Positions 1 through 6,739 of a stretch of DNA of 10,815 nt are shown in pieces. Position 1 is the first letter of the stretch. Each line of letters begins with the position of its first letter. Origin of the DNA: Caldipriscus sp964426895 (GTDB lineage Bacteria; Hydrothermota; Hydrothermia; LBFQ01); the NCBI GenBank assembly GCA_964426895.1, contig CAYRSH010000053.1:1-10815 (forward strand), given 5' to 3'. A program made the translations under genes and the position numbers. Below the pieces are notes generated by a model. The model was given only the letters and a program-made list of their open reading frames with translations. It searched no databases and was not told where the DNA came from.

Positions 1-929
1 CCGGAGAAATTTACCCATAAATCGTTTTTAACGGCCTTATTGACCAACCACCAAAAGTGTTTGAAACCTTTCAGTTCAGGAGAACGGAAATCTTCGTTAT
101 AAAGGTATTTTCTCATAAGTAGGTAATTTGTTTTTAAAATTTTGTATTCCTCGGGTATTGAGGTATCTCCCAATAAATCCCGACCTTCCAAAAAACTTCT
201 GAATATCCTTGCGATAAACCATGCGTAATTATCTCCCATATTTTCAAATGCCTGTTCCATAAGGCATATGTAAGGATAGTCTTGCTTTAATAAAGATATA
301 TACAATTGTAAGAGTGAGGCTATTTTTATCAAACGGTGTTCTCCGAGTTCCTTTATGAAAGGGTTTATATCCTTTATTACATCTATTTCGCCGCTAAAAA
401 TCTTATACATAAAAATTTCAAACTCACCTGTAAGAATTTCAACCCTGGAAAGTTTACCCGAAAACTTTTTGCGAAAATATCCTATGTCCAAATTTATAGG
501 TTGTGCGGATATTCGGGAAATTTTCACCGTGATATAATCCCTTTCAAACTCCCCAATTTGCGAAGATTCCAACATTTTTTTAACCTTGTGAACATCCCCC
601 CAAACCTGCAAGATTACATTCATTTTTGTAGCATCGTCCATATAGGGTTCTAAACCCTTAAGCATATTTACATCTAGCGATAAAGTGCATACATTAGCGG
701 ATATATTGGCAATATTTTCATTATTTAAATTTCCCCCTCTTTTCAAAAACTGTTTCAGCCTAACATATGCCATCTTTATATCCCCATAGTATACCAATGC
801 CAAAAGTAGATAATACAAACATTCCAATGCGTTCGTCTTGAAGAAGCACTCCTCGGATTTTACGAGAAGATCCATAAACCTACCATCTTGATATAACCTC
901 TCCAACTCCTCTCGCAAATCCATTTGCAT
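1..929 (-). CDS. Helical, TPR-like protein of unknown function (C-terminus off the left edge)
   Basis: The frame is open for 309 codons from ATG at 929 to the window edge with no stop, so only the N-terminal part is visible. The protein is almost entirely helical. The first 65 residues alternate amphipathic helices in the manner of tetratricopeptide repeats (for example LERLYQDGRFMDLLVKSEEC, then a second helix pair reaching RLKQFLKRGG). There is no signal peptide or clear membrane segment, so it is probably cytoplasmic. I do not recognise the family. The start at 929 is chosen because a TAAAAT hexamer lies 8 bases upstream, matching the leaderless pattern of the other genes. The alternative ATG at 923 has AAGGA 7 bases upstream and could be a Shine-Dalgarno start, a difference of two residues. 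It follows the FG-GAP gene by 23 bp and may also be read through from it. Confidence 0.7.
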   Translation of the reverse strand, partial: MQMDLREELERLYQDGRFMDLLVKSEECFFKTNALECLYYLLLALVYYGDIKMAYVRLKQFLKRGGNLNNENIANISANVCTLSLDVNMLKGLEPYMDDATKMNVILQVWGDVHKVKKMLESSQIGEFERDYITVKISRISAQPINLDIGYFRKKFSGKLSRVEILTGEFEIFMYKIFSGEIDVIKDINPFIKELGEHRLIKIASLLQLYISLLKQDYPYICLMEQAFENMGDNYAWFIARIFRSFLEGRDLLGDTSIPEEYKILKTNYLLMRKYLYNEDFRSPELKGFKHFWWLVNKAVKNDLWVNFS

Positions 930-937
930 ATCCTTAA

Positions 938-943
938 ATTTTA
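938..943 (-). promoter_or_regulatory. -10 element (TAAAAT) for the helical protein gene
   Basis: TAAAAT on the minus strand ends 8 bases before ATG 929. No convincing -35 hexamer is seen; the expected place lies inside the last codons of the upstream gene. The spacing implies transcription starting at or next to the initiator codon. Confidence 0.45.
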
Positions 944-952
944 ACACCGACC

Positions 953-2653
953 TTATTTAATAATTACGGATTTTGTCCTGCCCTTTGATGTTCGTATTAT
1001 ATATATACCTTTACCTTGAAAATCCTTATATCTCCCACTGTAAACCTTCCTACCGTTCGGCAGGTATATCTCAACATATTCATCCTCCCAATTTTCCGAA
1101 TCCTCTTTTATAACAAGTTCATCATCATGTCCCAAGGGACCACATACATTGTTCCAAATAAAACATATACTGTGAGTCCACCATTGGGGTATGGCAAAAT
1201 CCGTGTACCCATCGTTGTCAAAATCCCGTGCCACTATACCGTAGTAAATATCGGATGTATCCCTTAAAATTAATGCCGGAGAAAAGTTTGGATATGGGTA
1301 TCCCCCCATGTTTGTGAAAATATACACTATTCTATCAACTACTCCACACGGATCAACGACAGCTGTTATTATATCCGGAAGCCCATCACAGTTAAAGTCC
1401 CCAATATCAACTTCCTGAACATAACCCCCAAAGCAGTCAGGAGTACCGTCTTCATTTACCTTATACACCACGGGATAAAAGGTTGGGGGATTTCCCCCCT
1501 GGTTGTATAAGACTATTACGGCTATGGAATCCAAACCATCATCAAATCCGGCAAAAACCGAACCCACTATATCCCTTCTCCCATCCCCGTTAATATCATA
1601 AACGATTAAGTCGTGTGTATAGAATGTATCAAGGGCGGTATATAAGGTTGAATATGATGGACCCAAAAGGTAATATATTCCCTTTGGGCTCACCGTAGGA
1701 TTATCTATATAATTCATACTCGTACTACACACAACATCGTCATATCCGTCATTGTTTATATCTCCCACAGCCACACCCTCGGCACACTCATTTGTAAGCT
1801 TGACCGTTGTATATGTGGTCGGATTAACCATTAATAGGGCTTGCCAAAATCGCCAAGTTGTATCAACGACGAGTGGCGCTTCGGCTGTTACAAATATTCT
1901 ACGAGGATTTGAAGAAACGGCCACATGATTGGTAAAGAACTTTGGATCCGCTGGCGAACCATAAATGCTATCCGAACATATGCTTGAAGTATATGTGGGT
2001 CCAAAATAAATACACCCTGCCCCGTGTAAGTTTGGATTTGAATCCGGATATATGTAATTTTCCGGAGCGACGGATATTATATCCACGAATCCATCACCGT
2101 TTATATCCGCAACATCGGTACCATAAAAATGCTGATAGTCATTATAGTTAGGGGATACATAATGTATTGTATCTATACGATAGGTTATTAGCGTATCCCT
2201 CTCCTCACCGATAAAAACGGGATTAAAGGAGCGGGGTGAAGTCTGGTACAATATGTATTGCTGTTTATAACTTACAATCATCTCTATGCTATCCATAAGG
2301 CATCCGATAAACCAAGCATCTGCATACCCAGCACCTTCGGTTATATGTACGGGTAAATCCGGATATCCATTACCATCAAAATCATAAGCATTCCAGAACC
2401 CAGCCCATGCCTGCATAAATCCAAGTATATTATATTTACATACATAAGGAGAGGAAGGGGGTGGAAATGTACCTATATAACGGTAAGGTATCGTAACGCA
2501 ACTATAAGAAAAATAAGGATGAAGCCAGGATATGGTGTTTATACCGTAGTTATTGCGAGGCGCGGAAAAAGGCACATAATTTATAGAATGCTCATTGGGG
2601 GCAAATCCGAAACCCCCATTTGCAGGCACTTGCATTAGGATTATCCACATCAT
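953..2653 (-). CDS. Secreted FG-GAP/VCBS repeat protein with T9SS-type C-terminal sorting tail
   Basis: This 566-residue protein is built around six calcium-loop motifs of the FG-GAP/VCBS type, D-x-[ND]-x-[DN]-G-x-x-D. They lie near residues 91-99 (DFDGNGYPD), 183-191 (DINGDGFVD), 298-306 (DINNDGYDD), 353-361 (DINGDGRRD), 419-427 (DFNCDGLPD) and 477-485 (DFDNDGYTD), consistent with a calcium-stabilised beta-propeller. The last ~55 residues have the layout of the Por/T9SS type A sorting domain: a strand, then LPNGRKVYSG, a loop, GKGIYIIRTS and a final basic SVIIK. It is therefore probably exported and anchored or released by a T9SS-like machine. The N-terminus has only a very short hydrophobic run (MMWIILMQV) with no basic residue. 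An in-frame TAA 27 bases upstream, with no ATG/GTG/TTG between, fixes the start. Ligand unknown; such propellers often mediate adhesion. Confidence 0.88.
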   Translation of the reverse strand: MMWIILMQVPANGGFGFAPNEHSINYVPFSAPRNNYGINTISWLHPYFSYSCVTIPYRYIGTFPPPSSPYVCKYNILGFMQAWAGFWNAYDFDGNGYPDLPVHITEGAGYADAWFIGCLMDSIEMIVSYKQQYILYQTSPRSFNPVFIGEERDTLITYRIDTIHYVSPNYNDYQHFYGTDVADINGDGFVDIISVAPENYIYPDSNPNLHGAGCIYFGPTYTSSICSDSIYGSPADPKFFTNHVAVSSNPRRIFVTAEAPLVVDTTWRFWQALLMVNPTTYTTVKLTNECAEGVAVGDINNDGYDDVVCSTSMNYIDNPTVSPKGIYYLLGPSYSTLYTALDTFYTHDLIVYDINGDGRRDIVGSVFAGFDDGLDSIAVIVLYNQGGNPPTFYPVVYKVNEDGTPDCFGGYVQEVDIGDFNCDGLPDIITAVVDPCGVVDRIVYIFTNMGGYPYPNFSPALILRDTSDIYYGIVARDFDNDGYTDFAIPQWWTHSICFIWNNVCGPLGHDDELVIKEDSENWEDEYVEIYLPNGRKVYSGRYKDFQGKGIYIIRTSKGRTKSVIIK

Positions 2654-2661
2654 CGTGAGAT

Positions 2662-2667
2662 ATTCTA
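2662..2667 (-). promoter_or_regulatory. -10 element (TAGAAT) for the FG-GAP protein gene
   Basis: TAGAAT on the minus strand ends 8 bases before ATG 2653. It lies in the 101-bp divergent region shared with the YjbQ-family gene. No -35 match is evident and there is no purine-rich ribosome binding site before the ATG (ATCTCACG precedes it). Confidence 0.5.
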
Positions 2668-2739
2668 TAAATGTAATTTAAAGTTTATGTAGTAGGGTTG
2701 CCGCGTATGTGCTGCAACCATAATAAAACCGTTCAAAGT

Positions 2740-2745
2740 TATAAT
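2740..2745 (+). promoter_or_regulatory. -10 element (TATAAT) for the YjbQ-family gene
   Basis: A perfect TATAAT ends 9 bases before the chosen GTG at 2755. The overlapping TAATAT (2742-2747) would give 7 bases. A weak CTGCAA lies 22 bases upstream, too far for a standard -35. The position rules out ATG 2698 as the usual start because the promoter would then lie inside the coding region. Confidence 0.55.
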
Positions 2746-2754
2746 ATTTACCTT

Positions 2755-3168
2755 GTGAAGTCATATACGAAATATTTATGGTTTAACACGCCTGAGAAGA
2801 GGGCGATAATAAGGATTACGGATGAAGTTGAAAGGGCAGTTGAGGAATCCGGTATAAAGGAGGGTTTGTGTTTGGTTTCATCAATGCATTTAACGGCGAG
2901 TGTAATCGTTCAGGATAACGAACCCGGCTTACATAAGGATATATGGGAATGGCTTGAAAAACTGGCGCCTTTTAGGTATGATTATCACCATCACCGTACA
3001 GGGGAAACAAATGGGGATGCCCATTTAAAAAACCTACTCGTCCATTTACAGGTGGTATTACCCATAACCAACGGGAGATTAGACCTCGGGCCTTGGCAGG
3101 AGATATTTTATGTGGAGTTTGATGGGCAGAGGAGGAAAAGGGCAATAATTAAAATCATAGGGGAATGA
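2755..3168 (+). CDS. yjbQ: YjbQ/UPF0047 family protein (thiamine-phosphate synthase-like)
   Basis: This 137-residue protein is a full-length YjbQ (UPF0047). Family members form small trimeric beta-sandwich proteins; some have weak thiamine-phosphate synthase activity, but the physiological role is not settled. The diagnostic stretches are all present: KSYTKYLWFNT at the start, VSSMHLTASV (His45), NEPGLH, the histidine cluster HHHRTGETNGDAHL (residues 78-91), GRLDLGPWQEIFYVEFDG, and the basic tail RRKRAIIKIIGE. The histidines and acidic residues are the presumed metal or phosphate site. A longer frame from ATG 2698 adds 19 residues that do not fit the family, and the TATAAT at 2740 lies inside that extension, so GTG 2755 is preferred. 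No thiamine genes or TPP riboswitch lie nearby. It overlaps the next gene by 4 bases (ATGA), suggesting translational coupling. Confidence 0.93.
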   Translation: MKSYTKYLWFNTPEKRAIIRITDEVERAVEESGIKEGLCLVSSMHLTASVIVQDNEPGLHKDIWEWLEKLAPFRYDYHHHRTGETNGDAHLKNLLVHLQVVLPITNGRLDLGPWQEIFYVEFDGQRRKRAIIKIIGE

Positions 3169-4262
3169 AACGGACGGGGGATATAAGGAACTTTCTTGAA
3201 ACCGTTGAATCCAGCGCAAGGCTGGGTAGTCAGTATATTTGGAAGGTTAGTATTGAACTTCCGGATAAGGAAGGGGAGGGATATGTTAGGGGAGGAAAAC
3301 TCATATATTTGAAAATTGGGGATTTAAAGGGAAACGAGGCGTTAAAATCTTTAAGAAAATATGATAGATTCGCATATTCCATTGAAATTTTTAACGGTGA
3401 TGTTCCGGAAATTCACGACATAGACATTTTTGAACTGTACGGTGAGGAACTTTCTCTAATGTTTTCTGAATTACCCATTACAAAGGTCAAGGGGAATTTT
3501 GTTGATATACTCAGGGATTTGGAAGATAACGGTTTTAACGGTATTATATGTTTTTCGGATAGGGAAGGCAGGGGATACATAGGAACCGTATGCGGGGGGA
3601 GATTGTGCGGAATAAGGTACTTGGATGTTTTGGGTTCAACATCAAAAATCCTTCAAAATGTACGGGAACTTTCCACGGATTTTTACTTGGTGGAATTCAA
3701 CCACATTGACAAGATTTTGGGCTTTATATACGGTTTAAAGGATATAGTTGATTCTCCTGCGGGTCAATGGAATGCGGAAAAGTTAAAAAGGATAAACGGC
3801 ACAGTTGAGGTCAGTAGGGGTATGACGAGAATACTTATAATTTCCGATGGAAGCAATGTAATTACCGTTTTCGGTTTAAGCGTTCCCCCTTCTTTCGGGG
3901 CGGATATTATTCCGTTGATCTTTCAAAGGGGAAACCTTATAACCACATATCCCGCAACGGAGCCAAAACCTATGTTTGAATATAATTTCAAAGAAGCAAA
4001 AACAACCGTAAATATATTTTCATCCTTGGTATCGGAATCCAGAAAAATCGTTGGTGAAATCGTTTTTAAGCGTGCGGCCGATAAGGTTTTAAAGTATTCC
4101 CTACCCCCCAAGCCTTATCCCGATGAGATCGTTAATACATTAAAGTCCATTTTTTCCATTTACGAAAAGGAGATTTCGGCGTTTACTGGAAAGAAATGGA
4201 AGGAAAAAAAGAAAAGTATTCTATCGGAGTATCCAGAGCGTTTGGCCAAACTGTTTGAATGA
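3165..4262 (+). CDS. Unrecognised protein, possibly two PATAN/DUF4388-like modules at the N-terminus
   Basis: This 365-residue soluble protein has no signal peptide or membrane segment. I do not recognise it with certainty. Two N-terminal stretches have the strand-strand-helix rhythm of PATAN/DUF4388-type signalling modules, in which a 'G.....GKLIYL...DLKGNEAL' pattern recurs. The first is around residues 20-76 (YVRGGKLIYLKIGDLKGNEA), the second around 112-180 (NGFNGIICFSDREGRGYIGT, then GGRLCGIRYLDVLG). Residues ~210-300 look like an alpha/beta domain. The C-terminus is helical and strongly basic (GKKWKEKKK) and ends in EYPERLAKLFE. The start ATG overlaps the yjbQ stop (ATGA), so the two are probably one operon and the protein probably depends on coupled translation. 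Its TGA stop directly abuts the stop of the opposing gene. The domain reading is tentative. Confidence 0.75.
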   Translation: MKRTGDIRNFLETVESSARLGSQYIWKVSIELPDKEGEGYVRGGKLIYLKIGDLKGNEALKSLRKYDRFAYSIEIFNGDVPEIHDIDIFELYGEELSLMFSELPITKVKGNFVDILRDLEDNGFNGIICFSDREGRGYIGTVCGGRLCGIRYLDVLGSTSKILQNVRELSTDFYLVEFNHIDKILGFIYGLKDIVDSPAGQWNAEKLKRINGTVEVSRGMTRILIISDGSNVITVFGLSVPPSFGADIIPLIFQRGNLITTYPATEPKPMFEYNFKEAKTTVNIFSSLVSESRKIVGEIVFKRAADKVLKYSLPPKPYPDEIVNTLKSIFSIYEKEISAFTGKKWKEKKKSILSEYPERLAKLFE

Positions 4263-4652
4263 TTAACGCTTTATAACCTTTTTGACCTTCCCGTCTTTTA
4301 TAATGAAATAAACCCCCTTACTCTTAATCTCCTCCACCCTTTTCCCATCAACGCTATAAACCTTTCCTCCATTTTTCGTTAAGTTTGATATTTCCTCATC
4401 AACGGATGTTAAGCAAACATTTATCAAAGAGGGTTCAGAAACCATATACATCATAAAATCACCAGAGTTTATAGCGTTATTTTCATCAACATCAAACCAT
4501 AAGGCGACCAATAAATCGTATGTTCCCGATGGAATCCCGGATGGTATAACGAATATCCTGCTCCCCGTAGAGGAACCGGAAGGTACGGTTATTTTTCTAT
4601 CGTTGGGTGGGTCGCTGTAATAACTGCCGTTATAGAGAGATGCCCCGATCAT
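4263..4652 (-). pseudogene. Detached 3' part of the SpoIID-like gene: beta-sandwich half plus T9SS-type sorting tail
   Basis: These 129 codons begin in the middle of a beta-sandwich (CARDB/FN3-like) domain whose first strands end the preceding open frame, and have neither a signal peptide nor a -10 element 8 bases upstream. The visible part is the rest of the sandwich (SGTYDLLVALWFDVDENN) followed by a ~45-residue sorting tail: GGKVYSVDGKRV, then KGVYFIIKDGKVKKVIKR, matching in layout the tail of the FG-GAP protein at 953. It reads as the displaced C-terminus of the gene at 4652-5992. Removing one AC unit from the (AC)6 tract joins the two frames as E-D-T-H-T-Q-I-M-I-G. The stop and the ATG overlap as TAATG, so limited re-initiation could still make the fragment. 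Whether it is a phase-off state, a fixed mutation or a sequence error cannot be told from one read. Confidence 0.8.
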
Positions 4653-5992
4653 TATCTGGGTGTGTGTGTGTCTTCCGCATAGTTCCGAATATTCACATAT
4701 ATGGTAAATGTATCACCTATGCAAACATTCGTTGGACTTGCGCTTATAGAGGTTATATACATGGGCGTGGATAACCTATATCCTCCGGGTGAATAGTAGT
4801 GTTCGTTTATCCATTTCCAAGTATAACCGTTATTTGCCCACCTTGATGAACCCCATTGGCACATACCCCTTCCGTGTCCATAACAGGAATGACCCGTACA
4901 AACGGGATCGGATATACAAGGCCAATAAACACCATCCCCAGAATAGCCGTCCCCACAACCGCAGTTGTTGTTTTCGGCCGAATATTCGGATCTCGCTATA
5001 CTTCCCGAGTTTTCAAGCATTATACCCGATGTGTATATAGCGGCGTTTACGGTTGATGAATAACTATCACTCGGATCCCAAACCTGGCAACAAGCGTTAT
5101 TACAAATATCATAGGAGGAGTTTATGGGGTTTAAAACATGCCAAGCACCATAAGACCTATAAGGGATGGCCCCAGCCCTCAGGGAATGCGCACTCCAACT
5201 GGCTATCCATTCATCGTCAAGGCCAAATTGTACATATGTTTCAAGGGAAACTATGCTTACCGATGAGCAACTCCTACAACTGCAACTCGTTCCAACCTTT
5301 ATGGTTGAAGGGGGAATAAGTAGGGGAGCATGCAGTTCGTAGTCTTCATAGGAAGGGATAAAGGGCTTTTTTTTTAAATCATCGGATTGTTTCTCCGCGT
5401 TTATCCCATGTTCCTTTTTCTTTATTACCCTACCCTTACCGGGGGATAGTTGGGCGTTTAACCTTTGAACACCCTCTAATATGAATATACCCGTCTTTTC
5501 AAAAGTTGTGTATCCGTTTTTACTGAATATAACCTTTCCCTCTAAGGGTTTTTCACCGTTGGAGCCCTTTACGGGAATTTCAACATAGTAATACCCATTT
5601 TTATCCGTTTTCGCATTATAGGACCCATAAGGGGTATGCACTTCAACACTTACATTTTCCAAAGGGGTATGTGTTTTTTCATCAACAACCCAACCGTACC
5701 ATACGGCATATCCGTTTTTTGGTCTGGGGGGTTGGGGAACTTCCAAGGGCATAAGCATGAAGTTTATATTTGTGGGTGTGGTCTTATCCACATTTAATGT
5801 GGTTTTTAATCCCCTGTATCCCTTTGCCTCAACGCTTATGTTGTATTCACCCTCTTTGAGATCTAAGGTTAGGAATCCGTTTTCCGTGGTTTTATGAATT
5901 ATATCGTTTATCTTTACGGTTGCCCTCACCCCATACCCCGTTATTGCATCCGTTATGCTAAAAGTTATCGTATAAGAGAGTAAAACCAGCAT
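4652..5992 (-). CDS. Secreted cysteine-rich SpoIID/LytB-domain protein with two carboxypeptidase-regulatory-like domains (frameshifted before its tail)
   Basis: The frame has 446 codons. Residues 1-12 (MLVLLSYTITFS) are a very short hydrophobic export signal. Two carboxypeptidase-regulatory-like beta-sandwiches follow, near 12-80 (GYRGLKTTLNVDKTTPTNI) and 97-180 (YGWVVDEKTHTPLENVSVEV). Then come a charged linker (~185-220) and a SpoIID domain (~244-405). The SpoIID signature is clear: ETYVQFGLDDEWIASWSAHS with Glu261 in the position of the catalytic glutamate, LRAGAIPYRSYGAW, SEYSAENN, and GHGRGMCQWGSS. SpoIID proteins are lytic transglycosylases that cut peptidoglycan stripped of its stem peptides. 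Unusually, this domain and its flank carry twelve cysteines. An in-frame TAA four codons upstream fixes the start. The frame stops at the (AC)6 tract; an intact version would be about 575 residues with a second sandwich and a sorting tail. Confidence 0.88.
   Translation of the reverse strand: MLVLLSYTITFSITDAITGYGVRATVKINDIIHKTTENGFLTLDLKEGEYNISVEAKGYRGLKTTLNVDKTTPTNINFMLMPLEVPQPPRPKNGYAVWYGWVVDEKTHTPLENVSVEVHTPYGSYNAKTDKNGYYYVEIPVKGSNGEKPLEGKVIFSKNGYTTFEKTGIFILEGVQRLNAQLSPGKGRVIKKKEHGINAEKQSDDLKKKPFIPSYEDYELHAPLLIPPSTIKVGTSCSCRSCSSVSIVSLETYVQFGLDDEWIASWSAHSLRAGAIPYRSYGAWHVLNPINSSYDICNNACCQVWDPSDSYSSTVNAAIYTSGIMLENSGSIARSEYSAENNNCGCGDGYSGDGVYWPCISDPVCTGHSCYGHGRGMCQWGSSRWANNGYTWKWINEHYYSPGGYRLSTPMYITSISASPTNVCIGDTFTIYVNIRNYAEDTHTPR
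4660..4671. repeat. (GT)6 / (AC)6 dinucleotide tract at the frame break
   Basis: Six perfect GT units on the plus strand (AC on the coding minus strand) sit exactly where the SpoIID-like frame ends. In the present six-unit form the reading is D-T-H-T-P-R-stop. Five or eight units would restore a frame running on into the sorting-tail segment. Dinucleotide tracts inside coding regions are classical slippage sites. Confidence 0.9.
5367..5375. repeat. Nine-base T/A homopolymer inside the SpoIID-like gene
   Basis: Nine T on the plus strand, read as A9 on the coding strand, encodes the Lys207-Lys209 run of the interdomain linker. Tracts of this length favour replication or RNA-polymerase slippage. 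The frame is intact here. Confidence 0.75.
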
Positions 5993-6000
5993 AATCGGAT

Positions 6001-6030
6001 ATTATAAGGTGGGCTATCTCGTCATTGCAA
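6001..6030 (-). promoter_or_regulatory. Promoter of the SpoIID-like gene (TTGCAA - 18 bp - TATAAT)
   Basis: This is the best complete promoter in the window. On the minus strand TTGCAA (6025-6030), an 18-bp spacer and a perfect TATAAT (6001-6006) end 8 bases before ATG 5992. The -35 element overlaps the last codons of the fossil gene at 6014-6690. Confidence 0.65.
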
Positions 6031-6690
6031 CCTTTACGGTTATTTTGTGCCCACCTTGAACCTTATTTCCCCAAGGCCAGATCACCGTCGTTGTATATGG
6101 AGCAGTTATCGTCTATGACCGCAACTTGAAGGGATGTTTCGCCGGTTAAAATGATTTCAATCCTATTAAACCGAACCATCGGCCGAATTTAAAATGTTAG
6201 CGTTACCCCTAAACGAAGCGGTTAATACTTCAAATCCGGATGTGGTTGGATCGGCCACTATTTCTAACCGCTCTCGTTAAACCGTTGAACCCAATCGTAT
6301 TAGGTTTCGGATAGTGAAACCTTATCGTTATCTATGTCCGATACCGATGGCGGACTTGAATACATATCGCGCCCCCCTCAAGATTTGTATCGCTTCCCCT
6401 TTCTATAAATTCCAAACACGCATCCCCGTCCAATTGCACCAACGCTTAAAGTCCATATTATTTTGCCATTATCACTTGAAACCACTATATCGGGTAATCC
6501 ATCCGCATAAGTTCCCCACATATTCCTTCAACGATGGCGTACATTTACCGGCCACAGGGCCAACATTTCTTGACCACTTAACAACCCCATTGGTACCCCA
6601 GTATGCCGATAACTGCCCTGATATGTTTGCCAAGAACCGTTCAATGTTAAGCGCCCACATGTTTGTGCGTTTAAACCCCTTGCAAATACC
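6014..6690 (-). pseudogene. Decayed FG-GAP/PQQ-type secreted repeat protein
   Basis: No long frame survives on the minus strand, but consecutive coding islands appear in order in all three frames. They begin with NGSWQTYQGSYRHTG, like the 'WPMFRHDxxHTG' opening of PQQ/FG-GAP proteins. Next come GVVKWSRNVGPVAG, then ADGLPDIVVSSDNGKI (a classic FG-GAP repeat), then SSPPSVSDIDNDK (another repeat start). Further down are VADPTTSGFEVLTASF, ETSLQVAVIDDNCSIYNDGD, and finally GGHKITVKVAMTR before TAG at 6014. At least five frame changes are needed to read them as one protein of roughly 220 residues, so this is real decay rather than one sequencing slip. It fills the otherwise gene-free stretch 5993-6739. 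The 5' boundary is approximate, and no sorting tail can be recognised. Confidence 0.75.
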
Positions 6691-6726
6691 GGGCTTTAAT
6701 ATTTTAAGGATGAAAAGTTTCCACCT

Positions 6727-6732
6727 TATTAT
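6727..6732 (+). promoter_or_regulatory. -10 element (TATTAT) for the RmlC-like gene
   Basis: TATTAT ends 7 bases before ATG 6740. The bases between (ACCCAAA) contain no Shine-Dalgarno sequence, in keeping with a leaderless start. No good -35 is seen. Confidence 0.45.
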
Positions 6733-6739
6733 ACCCAAA

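Noticed and set aside
336..653. 105-codon plus-strand open frame
   Set aside because: It is a shadow of the longer minus-strand protein at 1-929, which has coherent helical structure and codon use; this frame has low complexity and no family features.
923..937. AAGGA as a Shine-Dalgarno site for ATG 923 of the helical protein
   Set aside because: The spacing is acceptable, but the 8-base TAAAAT spacing to ATG 929 matches the other genes. Kept only as an alternative start.
2698..2754. 19-residue N-terminal extension of the YjbQ frame from ATG 2698
   Set aside because: YjbQ proteins begin at the KSYTKYL segment, and the TATAAT at 2740-2745 would lie inside the extension.
2654..2754. TPP riboswitch before the YjbQ-family gene
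   Set aside because: The region is too short and AT-rich, lacks the conserved THI-box segments, and the predicted transcript has almost no leader.
6314..6739. 142-residue N-terminal extension of the RmlC-like frame
   Set aside because: It has no similarity to the family, lies antisense to the coding islands of the fossil FG-GAP gene, and would put the TATTAT box inside the gene. The family N-terminus begins at ATG 6740.
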